Shown here: in pieces, positions 60,095 to 64,000 of the stretch | How positions within the stretch are numbered: position 1 is the stretch's first letter | Layout of the letters: the number at the start of each line of letters is the position of its first letter | DNA from: RGIG8244 sp045592785 | GTDB taxonomy: Bacteria; Verrucomicrobiota; Lentisphaeria; Victivallales; UBA1829 | Assembly: GCA_045592785.1 (NCBI GenBank) | Contig: JAZNVL010000038.1 | Location: 1 to 64,000 of the forward strand | Reading direction: 5' to 3' | Length of the DNA: 64,000 nucleotides | Notes under the pieces: generated by a model | Told to the model about the DNA's origin: nothing | Databases searched by the model: none | Seen by the model: only the letters and a program-made list of their open reading frames with translations | Program-made: the position numbers and the translations under genes

Positions 60095-61225
60095 AGACGA
60101 GGTTTTTTTCCTGGAAAGGAACATCCTCTCCGCCTTTTTGCACTGAAAATGCGCATGGATCCGATAGATGATCGCGTAGAAAAGTCCGGGTATGAAACCG
60201 CCCACATGTGCCATATATGCCGTGCCGCCCGCCTGCTTATCGCTGAAATAACCCATCGCCAGCTGCAGCAGAAACCAGATCAGGAATGCGCCCCACGCCG
60301 GTAACGTCACCCAACGGAAGAACAGACCAAACCGGAGGAGATAGCGCAATCTCACATGAGGAAAGCAAACCGCATAGCAGGCAATGATGCCGGAAATAAA
60401 ACCGCTGGCGCCCACACAGGGGATCGTGGAGCCTGGGTCAAAAAGCGTATGAGTCAGTGTGGCGCAAAGACCGGAACACAGCAACATGATCGCGTATTTT
60501 GTGTGGCCCAGCATGTCTTCCACGTTATCCCCGAAGATGAACAGAAAATACAGGTTTCCCAGCAGATGCAGCCAGCCGCCGTGGAGAAACATCGACGTGA
60601 AGATCGTTGCCCCGCCATGACGTCCCCATTCCGCCGGAATATATCCCCAGGTCCGGATGACTTGCATCGCATCGCCGAACGTTGTCAGAAAAAAGAGCCA
60701 GATACACAATGCTGCGATCCCCCAGGTGAGCCAGGGATGCCGTTCCTTTGCCGGTGCTCTGAGTTCAACGGGGAATCCCAGAACGGCGGCAACCGTTTGC
60801 AGCGGATTGCACTTATCGACCTGGTCGTCTTCCACCTCCCGATCATGCGATGTTGTTCCTGACGATGTCCTGTTGACCGCGGGAACGACAGGACTTGTCT
60901 GCGTCTGTTGCGGGACCTGTTTCAGTTCCTGCGGATCAAACCAGATCTGCTGACAGCGTGTGCAGATATCCAGTTCCAGATGAATGGCATTCTCCCGGAC
61001 ATTCACTTTGCGCATCCATTGTCCGCAACCGGGACACTGGATCCCTACGGTACTGCAGGAAAATTTTGCCTGTGCCCAGAGTGCGTTTGCAAATTCTTTG
61101 CTGCCGCAGATGGAACGGAACGCGGGGTAAGTAACGGTATGACCATGACAGGAATCACATTCGTAGGCGATCTTCCCGCCATAGCGTGTTTCTACAAGAT
61201 TACCACCGCATACCGTGCATTTCAC
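60077..61225 (-). CDS. rhomboid-family intramembrane serine protease with N-terminal zinc ribbon
   Basis: A 382-residue protein. The N-terminal 100 residues have zinc-ribbon Cys pairs (CTVC, CDSC, CPGC, CTRC) and a TFIIB-type zinc motif ending IWFDPQEL. A linker of about 50 residues follows, then the rhomboid domain with six or so membrane helices: MFLHGGWLHLLGNLYFLFIFG (first His-Asn block, written as HGGWLHLLGN), the catalytic Ser in VGASGFISG and the catalytic His in AHVGGFIPG. Both catalytic residues are present, so proteolytic activity is likely. The substrate is unknown. It lies 15 bases downstream of glnN on the same strand. Confidence 0.9.
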   Translation of the reverse strand: MKCTVCGGNLVETRYGGKIAYECDSCHGHTVTYPAFRSICGSKEFANALWAQAKFSCSTVGIQCPGCGQWMRKVNVRENAIHLELDICTRCQQIWFDPQELKQVPQQTQTSPVVPAVNRTSSGTTSHDREVEDDQVDKCNPLQTVAAVLGFPVELRAPAKERHPWLTWGIAALCIWLFFLTTFGDAMQVIRTWGYIPAEWGRHGGATIFTSMFLHGGWLHLLGNLYFLFIFGDNVEDMLGHTKYAIMLLCSGLCATLTHTLFDPGSTIPCVGASGFISGIIACYAVCFPHVRLRYLLRFGLFFRWVTLPAWGAFLIWFLLQLAMGYFSDKQAGGTAYMAHVGGFIPGLFYAIIYRIHAHFQCKKAERMFLSRKKTSSLFVEK

Positions 61226-61240
61226 CTGTATTCATCTCCG

Positions 61241-63385
61241 TCAGTAAATAAACAGCATTTCTCTGTATTTCGGCAGGGGCCAGCGATGATCTGCGACCCG
61301 TTTTTCCAGTTCGTCCACGGTCATACGCAAATCGTGCATGGCATCCAGCCAGGCTTTCGTTGCATTATCATCTTCCAGCTGTTTTTCCAGATGATCCATT
61401 TGTTCGGAAAGCGTATCCAGAAGTGTGCCGATACATTCCGCCGTCTTGCGGACAGCATTGGTCCCCGGCTTGCAGACCTGGAACGTGAGAGTCCGGGTCA
61501 GCTGGGCATATTCCTCCACTGCCGCCGGCTGGATCACGGTCCGCGCCATGAGAAGTGCCAACTGCGCTTCGATGCGGACTTTCCGCTTGTATTCTTCGGT
61601 AAAGATCTCGTGACGGGAGAGGATCTCCGTTTTGGAGAATACGCCCGTTTTTTCCAGCAGTTCGATATTTTCGGGAGCAGTCAGACGGGATAACGCGCTC
61701 ATGGTATCCGCCAGATTGGGCAGTCCACGGCGTTTTGCTTCCTCCCGCCATTCGTCGTCATATCCGTTCCCGTTGAAAATGACCCGCTTGTGCTTTTTCA
61801 GGATCCGCTGCAAGGTGATCTGCAACTGCATGTTGAAGTCCTGCGCCGGATCAAAGTGTTCAATACGGTCCGCCATGATCTCCAGGGATTCCGCAACGAT
61901 GGCATTCAGCAGAATATTGGCTTCCGCACATGACTGACTGGAGCCCGGTGCGCGGAACTCAAACTTGTTCCCTGTGAAAGCAAAGGGACTTGTCCGGTTC
62001 CGGTCGGTGGCATCCCGGGGCAGGGGCGGTAATGTCTCCACGCCCACTTTCAGCACGCCGCTTTTCCGTGTGGATTTCACGGCACCGGCTTCCACCTGTT
62101 CCATGATGTCCGTCAGCTGTTCGCCCAGGAAGATGGAGATGATGGCGGGCGGAGCTTCGTTTGCACCGAGACGGTGGTCATTCCCCGCGGTCGCCGTGGC
62201 AACACGGAGCAGGTCCGCATGAAGGTCCACGGCACGGATGATGGCGATCAGTGTTGTCAGGAAGATGGCGTTTTCATGGGGGTCGTTCCCCGGATTCAGA
62301 AGATTCCGGTCGCCGTAAGCCAGGGACCAGTTATTGTGTTTGCCGGATCCATTGACACCGGCGAACGGTTTTTCATGGAGCAGGCAGACCAGTCCGTGTT
62401 TTTCTGCGGTGACTTTCAACACTTCCATCACCAGCATATTGTGGTCAACAGCCAGGTTCAGGTCTTCGAACAACGGTGCGATCTCGAACTGGGCGGGTGC
62501 CGCTTCGTTGTGACGGGTCTTCGCCGGGATCCCCAGCTGCCACAGTTCCCGTTCCACATCGCTCATGAATGCCAGAATACGGGGCTTGATCGCGCCGAAA
62601 TAATGATCGTCCAGCTGTTGATGCTTCGGCGGTGCTGCCCCGAAAAGGGTACGCCCCGTCTGGATCAGGTCCGGACGCAAATGATAAAATTCCTTGTCGA
62701 TGAGGAAGTATTCCTGTTCCGCCCCCAGACTGATGGAGACCTGGGCATCCGGCTGTTCCGCATTGAACGCCTTCATCAGACGGTGTACGGCTTTGGTGAT
62801 CGCCTGCATGGAGCGGAGCAGCGGGGTCTTCCGGTCAAGGGAATCCCCGGTATAACTGCAGAATGCCGTGGGGATACAGAGCGTCGCCCCGTTTCTTCCG
62901 CGACGGATGAATGCGGGACTGGTGGGATCCCAGGCGGTATAGCCACGCGCTTCGAACGTGGAGCGGAGTCCGCCGGAGGGGAAACTGGAGGCATCCGGTT
63001 CACTGACGATCAGGTTCTTCCCGGAAAATTTGAGAATGAGATGTTCCTGTTCATCGGGTTCGAAAAAGGCGTCATGCTTTTCGGCGGTGGTCCCGTTCAA
63101 CGGCTGAAACCAGTGCGTGTAATGACTCGCGCCTTTGCTGACTGCCCATTGTTTCATGGCGTTGGCGACTTCATCGGCGATGGAGGGATCCAGCGGTTCA
63201 CGGTTCTTGACCGTTTTCAGGAGTTTTCTCAGTACCTGCGGATTGAGTACCTGTCGCATCTGCTCGATATTGAACACATCGGAAGCATAATTTTCTGCAA
63301 CAGCTTCAACAGACGGGATCTCAAATTTCCTGTCTGTACTCCGTCCGGCGATGGTAGTGATCGCCTTTTCTCTGGTGGTACTCAT
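61241..63385 (-). CDS. glnN: glutamine synthetase type III
   Basis: A 714-residue GSIII enzyme, which makes glutamine from glutamate, ammonia and ATP. The length and an N-terminal domain with WFQPLNGTTAEKHDAFFEP set it apart from GSI. Other motifs: SLGAEQEYFLID (metal Glu), PAQFEIAPLFEDLNLAVDHN, NGSGKHNNWS, the GSIII mark NDHRLGANEAPPAIISIF, and FRAPGSSQS. The ATG at 63385 follows AAGGA; the longer frame reads through AT-rich non-coding DNA that holds a TGCTATATT extended -10 (63423-63431, minus strand). Typical of Bacteroidetes and PVC bacteria. Divergent from a NifA-like gene. Confidence 0.95.
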   Translation of the reverse strand: MSTTREKAITTIAGRSTDRKFEIPSVEAVAENYASDVFNIEQMRQVLNPQVLRKLLKTVKNREPLDPSIADEVANAMKQWAVSKGASHYTHWFQPLNGTTAEKHDAFFEPDEQEHLILKFSGKNLIVSEPDASSFPSGGLRSTFEARGYTAWDPTSPAFIRRGRNGATLCIPTAFCSYTGDSLDRKTPLLRSMQAITKAVHRLMKAFNAEQPDAQVSISLGAEQEYFLIDKEFYHLRPDLIQTGRTLFGAAPPKHQQLDDHYFGAIKPRILAFMSDVERELWQLGIPAKTRHNEAAPAQFEIAPLFEDLNLAVDHNMLVMEVLKVTAEKHGLVCLLHEKPFAGVNGSGKHNNWSLAYGDRNLLNPGNDPHENAIFLTTLIAIIRAVDLHADLLRVATATAGNDHRLGANEAPPAIISIFLGEQLTDIMEQVEAGAVKSTRKSGVLKVGVETLPPLPRDATDRNRTSPFAFTGNKFEFRAPGSSQSCAEANILLNAIVAESLEIMADRIEHFDPAQDFNMQLQITLQRILKKHKRVIFNGNGYDDEWREEAKRRGLPNLADTMSALSRLTAPENIELLEKTGVFSKTEILSRHEIFTEEYKRKVRIEAQLALLMARTVIQPAAVEEYAQLTRTLTFQVCKPGTNAVRKTAECIGTLLDTLSEQMDHLEKQLEDDNATKAWLDAMHDLRMTVDELEKRVADHRWPLPKYREMLFIY

Positions 63386-63489
63386 AGAAAAATCCTTCGT
63401 TAACGATTGATAGTTATCGCGTAATATAGCATAATTTTTGTAAAATGGAATTTTTTTTGTAAAAAAATTATAAAAAAATATAAAACAGA

Positions 63490-63517
63490 TTGCAAATTCC
63501 CGCCATTGCGTTATATT
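63490..63517 (+). promoter_or_regulatory. promoter of the NifA-like GAF protein gene
   Basis: TTGCAA at 63490-63495, 16 bases, TATATT at 63512-63517, 29 bases before the ATG at 63547. GGAAGGAG lies before the start codon. The divergent stretch 63386-63546 also holds the glnN promoter region. Confidence 0.75.
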
Positions 63518-63546
63518 TACACTCACAACGGAAGGAGTTTTACTTT

Positions 63547-64000
63547 ATGAACGGAGAAGTCAAAGATCTTGAAATCGCGATCCTGCATCAGATCAGTCGC
63601 GCCGTCCTCCACGAACATAACGTGGCTCTCCTCCTGAAAAATGTGCTGGACGTCCTCTACCGGGAAATCGGGTTCCTCCGCGGGACCTTCACGCTCCTCC
63701 GGGAAGACACCCTTTTTATCGAAGCCTCCCAGGGACTCACCGAAGAAGAGATCAAACGCGGAAAATACCGTCTGGGGGAGGGCATTACCGGACGGGTGGC
63801 GGAAATTGCCGCACCCATCATCATTCCCGACATCACGAAAGACCCCAACTTCCTGAACCGTACCGGGACCCGTAATCAGGCGCATAACGTGGCGTTCCTC
63901 TGTGTGCCGATCCTCCGTATGGAAAAAGTCATCGGCACTCTCTCCATGGACCGCAAAGTTACGCCGGAAACCGATCTGCAGCGGGATATCCGGCTGTTGG
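63547..64000 (+). CDS. NifA-like GAF-domain regulator, 3' end outside window
   Basis: The frame opens at the ATG at 63547 and runs off the window after about 151 codons. The visible part is one GAF domain of the kind at the N-terminus of NifA and related sigma-54 activators: EIAILHQISRAVLHEHNVALLL, LRGTFTLLRED, the motif RLGEGITGRVAEIAAP (compare LGEGITGRV in NifA) and FLCVPILRMEKVIGTLSMDRK. I expect an AAA+ sigma-54 domain and a Fis-type HTH to follow outside the window. Its divergent position beside glnN suggests control of nitrogen assimilation. A GAF-only or histidine kinase protein is the alternative. Confidence 0.75.
   Translation, partial: MNGEVKDLEIAILHQISRAVLHEHNVALLLKNVLDVLYREIGFLRGTFTLLREDTLFIEASQGLTEEEIKRGKYRLGEGITGRVAEIAAPIIIPDITKDPNFLNRTGTRNQAHNVAFLCVPILRMEKVIGTLSMDRKVTPETDLQRDIRLL

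Overview
The window is most consistent with a chromosomal segment from a Lentisphaerota (Victivallis-like) bacterium, probably from an animal gut. Evidence: pseudopilin-type proteins with the H-X9-DG domain and the KFTLIELLV prepilin motif typical of that phylum; GSIII glutamine synthetase; PVC-type membrane protein kinases; sialate O-acetylesterase and hexuronate genes suited to host or plant glycans; and a LpxL-type lipid A acyltransferase, so a Gram-negative envelope. The phylum call is inference from family content; no 16S gene is present. Coding sequence is moderately GC-rich. One insert at about 951-3345 is clearly AT-rich.

Layout. 1-3.75 kb: the end of one H-X9-DG pseudopilin gene, then a second one broken by an AT-rich insert that carries a two-gene AAA ATPase / RloB-like defence module with its own promoter and terminators. 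3.75-6.5 kb: a sialate O-acetylesterase and, divergently, a secreted hypothetical protein. 6.6-12.8 kb: a Nudix hydrolase, a small coiled-coil protein, dnaE and a secreted protein in one tight run. 12.8-16.7 kb: an AI-2E-type transporter with purM, the RNase P RNA gene, and a decayed phosphotriesterase gene. 16.7-24.0 kb: the classic nusA-infB-rbfA-nrnA-truB operon plus a His-rich protein. 24.2-29.3 kb: a sigma-70 family factor, then uxaB-uxaA and a LacI-type regulator.

29.4-37.0 kb: an esterase, a HAD phosphatase, HU, then lpxL-like, rpe, a radical SAM/MnmC methyltransferase fusion and a YgjP-type peptidase. 35.8-46.1 kb on the minus strand is a long co-directional run: mcsA-mcsB, grpE-dnaJ, smpB, an MFS carrier, hydF, an eroded HypF homologue and a secreted helical-repeat protein. 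46.3-52.8 kb: a FAD oxidoreductase, a membrane protein, uxaC, nagB, an AraC regulator and a Gfo/Idh/MocA oxidoreductase. 52.8-64.0 kb: a Sel1-repeat protein, two tandem PilT-family ATPases, a glycerophosphodiesterase, an unusual Ser/Thr kinase, a zinc-ribbon rhomboid protease, GSIII and, divergently, the start of a NifA-like GAF protein.

How the genes fit together: uxaC, uxaB and uxaA give hexuronate breakdown as far as 2-keto-3-deoxygluconate, split over two loci. nagB and the sialate esterase point to amino-sugar use. mcsAB with grpE-dnaJ forms a protein quality-control block. The strongest unusual points are the defence insertion into a pilin gene, a kinase whose catalytic lysine appears to sit where WNK kinases have it, the radical SAM/MnmC2 fusion, and a HypF homologue with altered active-site motifs coupled to hydF. 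A recurring promoter of the form TTGCAA or TTGATT, N16-17, TATATT fixes several start sites. No tRNA, rRNA, CRISPR array or transposase gene was seen. No gene-free stretch exceeds 300 bases; the longest is 23975-24270, which holds two divergent promoters.
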